Shown piece after piece: positions 1-10,563 of a stretch of 64,000 bases of DNA. Numbering within the stretch: position 1 is the stretch's first letter; the number at the start of each line of letters is the position of its first letter. The stretch is from positions 14,523,254 through 14,587,253 of the forward strand of contig CM033723.1 of assembly GCA_019671005.1 (NCBI GenBank), read 5' to 3'. The translations under genes and the position numbers were made by a program. A model generated the notes under the pieces. That model was not told where the DNA came from and did not search any database. It worked only from the letters and a program-made list of their open reading frames with translations. The DNA is from Hibiscus mutabilis. Its lineage: Eukaryota > Streptophyta > Magnoliopsida > Malvales > Malvaceae.

Positions 1-1569
1 CGCTATGTATTTCAAAATTTCCATGAAGTAGTAAATTATGCCAAATGCAATGCAAAGGGTTCAAAATGAGAAAATATCTAAACAAATGTCACAGCTCGTA
101 AAGAGGAATAGTGAATCATTATTTATTTCACCACTTCTAAAAAGTGGTGAGGATTCCCGACATAGATATCAAATTGAATTTATTACATAGTTCCACTAAG
201 AGATCGGGACAAGGAAAATTAGGAACTCTCTGACATTTATAATTAATGTTGGAGATTCAAGAAAACCACAAAACCAAACATGTGAGTGTTGCAATAATTG
301 GCATGCATGAGTATGCAGAGTTTTAATTGGAATTTGTTACCAATGTGAAAATTATTTAACTTATGCTATGGATACCGAGCATTAAGGGTAAGCTGGAAGA
401 GTATTCCTATTGTTTGTGAGTTTTAAATGGGTTGCCCAAAAGGCCTAGTTGCAAGAGTCATTAGATTGAGATTTTATATGACCCAGTATATCACCTTAGG
501 AAGCTCCAGTGATGTTAGTCAAAAGAAGCAGTAATATTCTCTAAGATTAAATTACGATTATATTATTACCAGTAGAATAAGAATTGATAGTAGCACTAGT
601 ATTAGTGCAATATGAATCTAGTAAGGATTCTACCTTATTCAATAATACGCCTCATAATAGGTTGGGATGTGTATTGATGTAATAAGGCTAAAGTAGTAGT
701 TGATGTATTTATCCAAAAGTCATTATTTTCCTTATAAGCATTAAATGCCCAATTACCTTTGGAAGAAAATAGTATATTGATTACACAGCTTCAGCTCAAG
801 TCTACTTTGACAAATCGGATAAAAAAAGTTTATAGATGAAAGATAAGATATATCTGGAAAGAATTTAGTAAGGTGAAAAGGGAAAATTAAAGATTTCGAT
901 TTAAGTTTAAAGGATGTTCATATTATCAATGGGTAATTTATAACCCTAATGATAATGAGTTAAAAAGAGAACTAAAAGGTTATTGAATCTGATTTATTTC
1001 AGGATGAGGAAAATAAAGTAAGAATGGTTCGAAGCAATCTAGAATTGCTTTAGAATGATGGATATTATCTGCTGATCTTGAAAGAAAATATACTTAATAT
1101 GAAGTTAAGGATAAAGTATTCCGTAAAAGTTTTACCTTGGAAGGAGGTGTTATGGTTTAGACAAAAAGGGAAGCTCGCTCCGAGATTTATTGGACCATAT
1201 AAGATTGTGAAAAGAGTTGGTCTGGTGGCTTATTAGCTAGCCTTACCTCCGAAAATGGACATGATTCACAATGTATTTCATGTATCGATGCTCAAGAAGT
1301 ATCGATCAGATCCTTTACATATCATTATCCCAGAGGGAATAGAGATTCAACCGAATTTGATTTACGAGGAAGAATTGGTAAAGATACTGGCACATGAAGT
1401 CAAAGAACTAAGGAATAAGATGATCCCACTTGTTAAAGTTCTTTGGCGAAATCATAAAGTCGAAAAAGCGACTTGGGAAAAAGAAAAAGATATGAGAAAG
1501 CAGTTTCCTCATTTTTTTGAACCAGGTACTGTTGAAAATTCGAGGACGAACTTTTTTTAGGGGGGGAAT
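1..1569 (+). mobile_element. Internal remnant of a Tekay/Del-like Ty3/gypsy retrotransposon, 5' part outside the window
   Basis: This stretch matches, with small differences, the interior of the complete element further right (compare 1-1569 with about 16360-18054), so it is the same family, cut by the window edge. It holds frame-broken pieces of pol: an RNase H/integrase-linker like piece near 690-850 and the integrase C-terminus at 1147-1560. It lacks about 135 bp that the right-hand copy has (16800-16935). A purine-rich tract (AGGGGGGAA, 1559-1568) lies directly before the LTR and fits a polypurine tract. Non-functional: stops and frameshifts throughout. Confidence 0.85.
1147..1560 (+). 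pseudogene. Gypsy integrase C-terminal fragment (pol end)
   Basis: The reading frame carries the typical end of plant chromovirus pol: a piece like KLAPRFIGPYKI, then HNVFHVSMLKKY, then YEEE, VLWRNHKVEKATWE and FPHFFEPGT just before the polypurine tract. An in-frame stop (about 1222) separates the first block from the rest. In autonomous relatives this segment closes a gag-pol of about 1500 codons that carries integrase and supports chromatin-targeted insertion. Here only the tail survives. The assignment to the Tekay/Del clade rests on these motif words and on the long LTR. Confidence 0.85.
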
Positions 1570-3830
1570 TGTAATATCCCAATTTTTGGCTAGTAACCAA
1601 AATGTAAATTTTCAAAGTTTTGTGGCTAAAGTATAAACTTTGGAAAAGTTTAGGGGCCAAAGTGTAATTTTTAGAATTTATGTATTTTAAACCCGTAAAT
1701 GAATAGTTTACCCCCAAGAATGACTTTTCGGTGTTATTCAAATTTTCGTACGGAGGCGATAAATTTCAAAAAAATATTCGGATAATTGGATCGAATGGAA
1801 AATTTTAGAGACTAATCCAAAAGCCATGGAAAATTCATAAAATATTATTTTATGAATATTTTATTATAGTTGGTTGGATTCTAACTAGATTTGGTTAGAA
1901 TTTTTATAGAATGGCAAACTAGATGAATTTGTGAATAGTTGACGGAAAATTGGTCATTTCCCTTCAATGGTAATTTTGAAATATTTTGTAAGTGACATGG
2001 GCATTTTAGTAATTTCTCAAGTCAAGATTAAATCCTAGCCCTTGAATCTTGATATGATTTAATTATGGCATTGGATTAAAAAGTTAGATTTAATAAAATA
2101 AATGGAAAAATTCATATTGAAACAAGTGGCAAGTATAGTCATAAAGCAAAATTAAAAGTCAAAATTGAAGGAAAAATTTGTTCATCTTTCCTTGTGAAAC
2201 TGTGAGCTTTCAAGAGAAAGAAGAAAAGGAAAACAAAATTTTTCAAGGCATTTTTGGAAGGTTTAAAGTAAGATTCAAGGTATGGTTATTTAATAAAAAT
2301 TGATCTATGTTCAGTTCTCTATATTTTGATAGTAATTTAACATATGGTTATGAAGAAGTGTTCATGTACTTCAAGAGAAAGAAAATAGGGTTTGAAGAAT
2401 TAAGTTAGGATTAAATTTGATTCTGAGGAATTACATGCTATTAAGTTCTAAATTAGCTTGAATTAAGCTTGAATCCTACTCTAATCTCAAAACCTCAAAT
2501 CGGTCACCAAGCTAGGGCTAGGGTTTAGGGATTCAATTGTGACATTTAGGATGTTTATGAAAGATTAATGCTTGTACATGCTAATTTAGTCACTGGATTG
2601 AAGAATAATGTTGAATTTCATTAAGTGACCAAAACGAAAAATAAGTAAAGTTGGGGGCTGATCTGTTATGAGTGGAAATTATATGTACTTGGATTGAATT
2701 GATGAATAGCATGCTTAAATTGGTTAAATTTAAGAGTTGGAAGCTTGTATCCTTAAGTGACCATTTCGACTACTTTAGGAAATCTAAGGATTTGATGTTC
2801 AAATTTCAATATGATATTGGTGATGATGATTAATTAAGGATGAATGCTGGAATTTGATATTGGAATAACAAAATTGAAGGTTAATTTGAGGTGTTGGAAT
2901 GGTTAAAGAATGCTAAAGATGTGAATTTTTAAAATCTGCCCAGAATTACAGTCATTGGCAGTGAGTTCAGAAATTCACCATAAATTCTACAAAAATGATT
3001 AGAATATGATCCTTATATCATTGTATTCGTGGTTCAGTCTAGTTTTATTTGGAACAAACGGTGACCGATTTCGATTTGTATATCAAAATATATAAGTTTT
3101 GTGATGAAAGGTCAGAAAATAGAGTAGCAGACTGCTACGAAATTCAGCAATGAAACTTGACTTTTAAAATTCATCATAAATCGTACAAGTTGAATTTGGG
3201 CTATTAGTTTATATGGTTGAAAAGCTTATCGAATCTAGTTTCTGTCACAACAAACGGAATTGAATTCTGTGTTGTAGATTATTTTACAGAAATATTTCTT
3301 TGAAGGTAGCGTAAGTTGACAGATTATAAATGAGTATCTTATTGGTATTATTAATTGTGCATGCAAGGGATGAATGTGAAACACTCAAGTAAACGCGAGA
3401 AATTGAAAATTTAGTAGATAAGGCAAATGATCAAGCTTGAATTTCTTTTAAGTTATCCAACTTAGTTTGGGATAAAAAGTGTCAAGGATTGCATACACAT
3501 CATAATACATTGATATTTTATACATTATTGGGATGGCTTACGATGAGCCTACCTGAATGTTTATTGTCATTATATTTATGTCATTGAGCATATGATTGAC
3601 ATAATATAAATATGTCAAGATTTGGAATATAAAATGCATTGATCATTTGATTGCTTTCATAAGTAAGTTTGAAATGTTATTTCGGGTATAAACGGCCAAT
3701 GTTGATATATATATTGATATGCATTGTCATGGATGAAATATATGATGATATAAAGCCCAAGTATGATTTAGAGATTTAAAAGTATAGTCCGCTAGTCATA
3801 GAGTCATAAATAGCTGTATAAATATTCTAA

Positions 3831-4000
3831 GCACTGCGGTGCAATATTCATATATACTCAAGGAAGGTTGGATATATGTATACTCAAGGAAGGTTGGGTA
3901 TACGGAAGTACTTTCGTACATATTAAAGCACTTCGGTGCAAAATTTATATATACTTAAGGAAGGTTGGGTATATGTATACTCAAGGAAGGTTGGGTATAC
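3831..4000 (+). repeat. Hairpin-rich tandem zone in the gypsy LTR
   Basis: Contains three perfect 4-bp-stem, 4-nt-loop hairpins: GCACTGCGGTGC (3831-3842), GTACTTTCGTAC (3908-3919) and GCACTTCGGTGC (3928-3939, a C(UUCG)G-type loop if transcribed). Between them two copies of a unit with GTATAC at both ends of AAGGAAGGTTGG (3878-3903 and 3975-4000), the GTATAC words exactly 20 bp apart in each. Confidence 0.75.
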
Positions 4001-4478
4001 GGGGATGACTCATATATTCTTTTATTTCAACACTTTGGGCTAAATAAATTGAAAACAAGATGGTAAGCTTGAGAGCTTGTTGATATAAATGGCAACGGTA
4101 TTGATAGGAATTAAACTTACTACTTTGATATATGTTAGTACATGTTATGTTACTTATGTTAACATGCATGAAAATGGTAAGTTAAACTTGAAAGCTTAAC
4201 ATTAATGGTAAGTATTGATATGGTGTTAAAGGAATTGAACAAGCATATTCATTACCTTGTATCATGGTGTATATATATATATATATATATTCATGCATTG
4301 ATGCATAGATGACATATTATGACAAATGGACAAGCATGAAAGTCTTATGACATTATCATATAGTAAATCATTACTAATGCAATGTAAAAGTTGATGCATT
4401 GTCATATCTCATGTTATATAAATGTAGCCCTGAAGTTTAATAAGTTTAAATTATTGTTATTAACTTCGTTTATGGCCT

Positions 4479-4517
4479 CGCTAAGTTATACTTAGCGTGT
4501 GTTTGATTGTGCACACG
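4479..4517 (+). other. Double stem-loop module of the gypsy LTR (copy 1)
   Basis: CGCTAAGT-TAT-ACTTAGCG (4479-4497) is followed at once by an imperfect hairpin in which CGTGTG (4496-4501) can pair with CACACG. The same arrangement lies near the end of the other LTRs of this superfamily (15191, 21614, 33326, and 61634 in reverse). It sits about 0.5 kb before the LTR end. Role unknown; RNA structure in the LTR transcript is an inference. Confidence 0.6.
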
Positions 4518-5022
4518 TGGGTAAATCAAGATGAGAGCGAGAAGAACATTGCATCAATATTGGAAAGCTCAACAGGTAATCACAGTAATGACATCCTAAT
4601 TGAGGTTTGATTATTATAATGGCATGCATACTTGCTAAACCTATTTGAGTTGTGATTGACCTTTAAAGTTCGTTATGGTTTCATGATAATTGGCGTTTCT
4701 GGAAAAAGTCAAAGTTAAAAGTAATCTCAGGTAATGAGTTGCATACTAAGATAATTGAGAGCATGTATATTTTATAATAGTCAATTGTTCCCTATAAGCA
4801 TACATAACATTTGAAGACATTTGAGAATTGAATTAGGATGAATTAGAAATATAAAAAATGTAAGAATGTGCATTTTGGGTCAGGGTGTACCAGTACTCAA
4901 GATTTGGGTTCAAAATTATCAAAACATGAATTTTGTTTCAAATATCATTAATATTTAAGGATAGTAAAGTTGTAACATTCTTGACTCATGTTCGTCGTAC
5001 TGATACGAAAAGGAATGTTACA

Positions 5023-7638
5023 CATTCAACCAAAGAGGAGGTCTAGACATTCGAGAGGACCTCCTAACACTCTTAAGAACTTGATCCTATGGGAAAATAT
5101 TATGAACAATTGGTTCTGGTAAATTATTGACAACTGAATCAGATTGAGAAAAAATATGTTCTGGTAAAACTGAACTTGATGAACTATTATGAGAAATTGG
5201 ACCTCCGAAACAAGAGGTGAACTTGATCTGGGGAAAGATTATAGGAAGTACGTGTTGAAGCAAGTGACTTAGGAAGTGAAGAATCTGAACCAAAAAATGA
5301 GAATTTAGAACTAAGAAATCTAAATTAGAAATAAGGGGTCGAGAAGGAAATAATGGAGAAGAAGGTTCTAAAGAGTGACAGGGAAAACATTTTCATGAAA
5401 GGAAACATCGCTATTGACAAAAACGTTTTAGTTTCAAGACTGAATAAAAGATAACCTTTCTGAGTTGCAGAATAACCATGAACATAGAGGGAATTGCTTT
5501 AGCTGAAAACTTATCTTTTTTAATTTGGTTGAGGAGCATATCCTAACGACACGCAAAGGAGAAAGTGAAGGAAATATAAAATAAAGCAATTCGAAAGGAG
5601 ACTCCCATTGTAGGACAGCTAAAGGAAGTCTATTAATCCGTAGAATTAAAGGAACCTTAGAATTAAACCGAAGAGCCTTATCAACTTCTAATAGGGGTTT
5701 TTGTTTCCTTTCAGCAAGCCCGATATGCACATTGAAACTTACGTGAACAATTCCCAAAGATGAAAACAAAGAACATTATGAGTTAGAAACTCAGAACCAT
5801 TATCGCTTCGGAGAATTTTAATGGTAGCATGCAACTGATTTTGTAAGAGAGCAAAGAATTCTTTAAGGATAAAATGGCATCAGATTTAAGCTTCAACAAA
5901 TACACTCAATACATCCTACTGCAATCATCTACTATGGTAAGAAAAAACATATGTCCACTATGAGTGGATACCCTATAGGGTCCCCAGAGGTCAACATGGA
6001 TCGGGTAAAAAGGAACAGTGGACTGATAATGACAATCAGGAAAGCGTAACATGGCCTATTTGGCTAAAGGACAAACATAACAATTGTGTATAGTAGTTGC
6101 ATCTAACTTGGAAGCAGCCAATGATGAATTTTATGTAATTTCAAAAAAGAAGCATGATTTAAACGTGCATTTCATATAGTAGTTTTATTTACGGAAGAAG
6201 ACATACAATAAGAAGTATTACAAGAAACATGTGACATTTGTGAAATAGAATTACATGAGGAAGAAGGATGCAAACCAGAAGACTAAAAACTGTATAAGCG
6301 TCGTTGTTTCCTACCCATCCCCTGCATCATGCCACTAAAGAGATCCTAAAAGACACAAAAATCAGGATAAAATTTAACATCACAATTTAAATCATTGGTT
6401 ATTTTGAAACAGAGAGTAAATTGTGTGTGAACTGAGGTACATAAAGGACATTTTGTAAAGTGTGAATGGAGTCAAAACGAAAAGAACCAATATGAGTAAT
6501 GGGAAGGGTTTTACCATCAGAAAGATGAACAAAACTAGAAGCACAATAAACAGGATCATACAAACAAGTAAAGTCAGATAACATATGATCTGTAACATCA
6601 GTGTCCAAGATCTAGGTGAGTGGATTATAAGCAGATAAACAACTAGACACCGTACTTGCAAAATTAGCAGCTGCAACAAGCTCCGGAGTACCTTTGTTCA
6701 GTAATCCCAAAATTTGATTACACTGCTCTGTGGTGAAAACCAAAGCTAAACTAAGAGAGGGTAATGATCCTAAATTAGGAGGCTCATAATTAACTGACAA
6801 AGCTACTGAATTACGTTTACGCTTGGTACATTTAAAGTCCAAGGGAAAACCATTAAGACGATAACATTGTTCTCAATTGTGACCTTAGTAATCACAAATG
6901 CCATTATACCTTTCACGATGAGTAGTCGAATTAGAGTACATAGCAGTAGAATCAGAAATTGGGGAAATTCCAAACAAATAAATCCAATGTGATTCTTCTT
7001 GGGCAACCATAGAATAAGCCTGATTTATAGTTGGTAGAGGTTGTTGAATGAGGATTTGACTACGAATGTAGAATATGTCTCATTGAGCCCTACAAGAAAC
7101 TGAAATAGGCGCTGCTGATGAACATGCTCGAGATTCTACTACGAATTAGCACAAGTAAAAGACGAGATCGAGACCAAAGTAGCATATTCATTCCATAAGA
7201 GCTTGAGAGACATGAAATAGACAGAAACTAAAGAATCACCTTGAGTAAGGCAATATCCCGATAAAGGAAGAAGCGTATACCAATCTCGTTGAAAGTTCTA
7301 TACTAACTGTATTGAGAATCCACGAGAGAACGATTGCATTACATCGAAACCATTAAGACTGAAATTGTTCCTCAAAATTAGTCCTCTTACAATAGCCATC
7401 AATAAACCCTAGTTTATTTTTTTGGCTAACAAAGCAATCTGCATCGAACGGCTCCATAGGTTGTAGCTTTCAATCTCGGTCAACTGATGAGAAACCAAAA
7501 TGATACCCGGAGTATCAGACGGGTGAAGGAAAAGAGGATGAGCAAAACAAATGAAATTCATAGCCAGAAAAAAAAGGAAAAAGAAGAAACTAAAATGAGA
7601 AATCATAAATCAAAGATCAAGATGAGAATCGAGATCTT
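5023..7638 (-). pseudogene. Ty1/copia gag-pol remnant (gag, zinc knuckle, protease, integrase)
   Basis: Read on the minus strand from 7606 downward: a gag start with the word YNLWSRSMQIAL; a zinc-knuckle region near 6840-6930 (CDYCGHN..QC); a pre-protease region ending at a protease-like DTDVTDHM near 6590 (families usually have DTGATDHM, so the active-site Gly is lost); integrase core words RSDNGSEF near 5790, RKQKPLLEVDKALRF, INRLPLAVLQ and SPFELLY; then the linker RRSSRMSRPPLWL near 5025-5060. Several frameshifts and stops. Reverse transcriptase and RNase H are absent because the copia body ends at the gypsy LTR (5022); they would lie left of the window if the gypsy element split this copia element. 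Confidence 0.85.
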
Positions 7639-7650
7639 TCTTTGTTATCA
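7639..7650 (-). other. Degenerate copia primer-binding site
   Basis: On the minus strand TGATAACAAAGA follows directly after an LTR-like end (CTCTTAACA). It matches the usual initiator-Met-tRNA site TGGTATCAGAGA at 9 of 12 positions and is placed as expected between 5' LTR and gag. Confidence 0.6.
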
Positions 7651-7809
7651 TGTTAAGAGTAATACGTGTAAAAGGAACACATCTGATTCTCATTAAAGAA
7701 GATAATAAATTTACATTATCATTATATAATAATACAATCTGTTAACCAACTAGCTAACAAACTACAAACTAATTATGTAACTGCTCAACTAACTTCTAGT
7801 AATTTCTAC
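7651..7809 (-). mobile_element. Short copia 5' LTR (159 bp)
   Basis: On the minus strand it runs from TGTAGAAATTAC to CTCTTAACA, with TG...CA ends, directly before the degenerate primer-binding site and gag. The second LTR is not in the window. The boundary on the right rests only on the TG end and the position. Confidence 0.55.
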
Positions 7810-7971
7810 ATAGAAAAGATAATTTAACTATAATGATTTGGATGATAAATTATGGAATTTATATTAATATATATTTTTTCATATTTTTAATATAGAAATA
7901 ATTTTATACAAAGATATGATAGTTTTGTTGAAGAGATACTTCATAAAAGCGAGAAGGAAAACTCAAACAAT

Positions 7972-8314
7972 TTAAATTTCATAGGAAGAAAAGAAAATAA
8001 AAGCGTTAGTTTGATGAGAGTTGCGGTGAATAGTGAAGGAGTAGCTTACAATTTTTATAAAGATTATTGTTGTGGTATGAGTTTTAGTATTCGAAAAGGA
8101 AGAAAATTGTATGTTTCTAGCACCAACGTTATTCGTTGCAAAGAATTTTTTTGTTCTAAGGAAGGTTTCAAATAATTTGAAGGGGATATCAATACGAAAC
8201 AATATAATAAACTGGAAAATAAAACTAAATGCCAAGCGATGATTTGTTTTACGATGTAAGACAATCATTCGACTATCACTCGTTTTTATTTTTTTAACAT
8301 AATCATGAATTGGT
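7972..8314 (+). pseudogene. FAR1/FRS-like gene remnant, part 1: N-terminal zinc-finger domain
   Basis: The plus strand encodes the FAR1 DNA-binding module: SEGVAYNFYKDYCCGMSFSIRKG, then RCKEFFCSKEGF, CQAMICF, and HNHEL right at the LTR junction (the conserved Cys/His residues of the WRKY-GCM1-type finger; words quoted in short pieces). Stops after CSKEGFK and CFTM and a one-base shift before HNHEL show decay. FAR1/FRS proteins derive from Mutator-like transposases and act as nuclear light-signalling transcription factors, but this could also be a MULE transposase copy. The frame resumes at 10564 after the solo LTR. A 149-residue antisense ORF here (7972-8421) is a shadow. Confidence 0.8.
8310..8314 (+). 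other. Target-site duplication, left (TTGGT)
   Basis: TTGGT directly left of the solo LTR; TTGGC at 10564-10568 directly right. Four of five bases match. Confidence 0.7.
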
Positions 8315-10563
8315 TGTAACACCCTCGACCCTGATGTTATAATTGGGCCACAAGGCCAAACCTCTCCCAAAAAAATTTCACTTTTAAAAGCCAATAAAAT
8401 CAATCTCATACATCCAAACATTTAAATTCATACTTCCTTAAACATTCAAAATAGTTAAAGGAGCTCCAGATACAGTAATAAAACATTTGACCAATACAAG
8501 TTAAATCAAATAGAGTTACAAATGCATAGGGTCATACGAATACATAGCCCACTACATCTAAGTACTTGTACTTTACCAAAAGGCCAATGCTGGATCCTCG
8601 CTTCGATGGTGTTCCGCTACGCTCGAACTATCTATCAACCTGCGAACAGAAACAACGATTCCGAACGTTGGGCTAACAAAGCTCAGCGGATACACAACCA
8701 CTCGACCATGCTTTAGGTGAATCATAATTAAGAGCATGCTATGAAATATGATGGCAAGATAGGATAAAGAAATGGCGCTACTATAACCGTCTAAACACAT
8801 GCTATAAACAAACAACACCTCAACAACAACATAAAAGTAAACAAACCAGGAGTGACGCTCAATGTCACCCGACACTGGGAGACCCATCCATGCTCGGAAT
8901 CTCACATCGAGTCTTCGCTCAAAATCTCACATCGAGCGGGGCTCAGAATCTCGCATCGAGTAAATATCATCACCCGAAATCTCACATTGGATGGCCTTCA
9001 TGTGTTGCAACACTCACTCACTGGGTATTCGGATCCCATCAAACAAGGACTCATAACCAAACAAGTGCCCTTACCTGGCACGACCACAAATGATCCACCA
9101 AGGATCCCTAAAACTCGCTTACCAAGCAATTTACTTTCATTCCAATACTCAATTAACCATTTAATCCATATAAGCAAAGAGGAACATACATTCTCGATTT
9201 TAACAGCCATTTTATATCATAAGGGACCCATTAGAACCTTTGTCACAATTTATAGAACCCCCGAACTCAAAACGTAAAAACTTGGGCAGATTGCCCATCG
9301 AGTATCGATACTCTAAGGTGAGTATCGGTACTCCCCTCTAGGTATCGATACTCCCTGCTGAGTACCGATACGCTATTTAGATTCGAAAGAAATCGGCCCT
9401 TGCCTCGTACCGATATGCTTCGTTCCGTATCGGTACCCTATATCGGTACTGGGATTGCCTCGTACCAATCCTTACCCGTACCGATATGCCTACTCTAACG
9501 TACCGATACGCAAAGCCTTTCTAGGCAATGCAATAGTGGGTACCGATACGCCTCGAGCATACCGATACACCAAAGCCTCACTGGAATTCTGCTCTAACGA
9601 GGGGTATCGATACGCGAAGAGGCGTACCACAATTCGACCCCTGGGATACGAAGGAGTACCGATATGCAACCACCCCGTATCGGTACTCGAGCCCTGATTT
9701 CGAAACCTGGAGCTTGGTATTGTACCAAACCCTCCCTCAACCACCATGGTTAAGTCCCAAAACGTTCCTACATGTTATTTGAAGTCATTAGGTGAATTTC
9801 TAGCCATTTTTACCCTTAAACGTCAACAATTACAAGATTCACCATTGATGATCATCCAAGCTCTAAATTATCAAAACATCATATATCAAGCAACACATAC
9901 CAAAATGATGATGCACATGAACACATAGAAGTTAGAAGTGTACTAACCTCGAACTACAAGCTAAAAAGGAACCCCAAACTCCACCTCAAGCCTTCTTCTT
10001 CCCTTGGGCCTTTGAATGTTCCCCGACCTCTTGAACTACAAGGGAAATGTTGTAAACAAGTTACAACATTGTTAGGAGGTTAAAAGAAGCTCAAAGAACA
10101 ATTCAACAACAAGAAATGGGATTAAAAACACCATTCTCGTTCTCACTCTAAAACCCTACTAAACCTCAACCTCCATCATTCCCACAAAACTTACCTTGGA
10201 TTATAGATCCTTGATTGCTTAACAACTTTTTCTTTTACCTCAATCCGAGATTTCAACTCAAAACCAACAAAGATGGAGTTTTCTCTCAAACTCCTAGAGG
10301 AGATAAGATGAAGATGGTGGGAAGAGCTTTTGGCGACAAAATGACTTCATCAATCTTACAAAGTCTATAGCCCATAACTCCCCACCTCTCATCATTTTCT
10401 TCAATTATGAAATTACCACAAAGCCCCTCTCAAAAGCCCCAAAACTCAAGCCCAAAACCAAAACCAGCCCACCAAGGTTTTAGGCCCAACAATATGACCC
10501 AAACGCGAGGCTCATGCCTCGAGTTAGCCCGACGCTCGGGTTCCCAAAACCCGGATTGTTACA
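8315..10563 (-). mobile_element. Antisense gypsy-type solo LTR (2249 bp)
   Basis: Plus-strand ends are TGTAACACCCTCG and GGATTGTTACA, so the LTR reads on the minus strand. No internal region, primer site or polypurine tract is present, and the flanks form one FAR1 reading frame with a near-perfect 5-bp duplication, so this is a solo LTR left by LTR-LTR recombination. It contains the 20-bp-phased GTAYCGRTAC array (9302-9687). Translated ORFs across that array are rich in Arg-Tyr and are artefacts of the repeats. Confidence 0.85.
9302..9687. repeat. Array of the near-palindromic word GTAYCGRTAC
   Basis: At least 15 copies of GTATCGATAC / GTACCGATAC / GTATCGGTAC and one-base variants. The first four start at 9302, 9322, 9342 and 9362, exactly 20 bp apart, with unrelated 10-bp spacers. 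Later copies start at 9407, 9428, 9440, 9462, 9478, 9500, 9540, 9559, 9604, 9624, 9656 and 9677 with looser spacing. Confidence 0.9.

Larger units (their letters stand above)
1570..5022 (+). mobile_element. Gypsy 3' LTR, sense orientation (about 3.45 kb)
   Basis: Starts TGTAATATCCC after the polypurine tract and ends GGAATGTTACA, matching the LTR ends of the complete copy at 11582-21974. It holds a hairpin-rich repeat zone (3831-4000), a (TA)n run near 4269-4290, and the conserved double stem-loop (4479-4517). Right-hand flank begins CATTC and runs straight into copia coding sequence, so the element appears to have landed inside a copia element. ORFs seen in the LTR have no recognisable product. 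Confidence 0.85.

Noticed and set aside
4269..4290. (TA)n microsatellite as a functional element
   Set aside because: Short ordinary simple repeat within an LTR.
7972..8421. 149-codon minus-strand ORF
   Set aside because: Antisense shadow of the FAR1 finger coding sequence, extending into the LTR.
9455..9747. Overlapping ORFs on both strands rich in Arg-Tyr and Ile-Gly-Thr-Asp
   Set aside because: They are translations of the GTACCGATAC array and change frame with it; no start context or domain.
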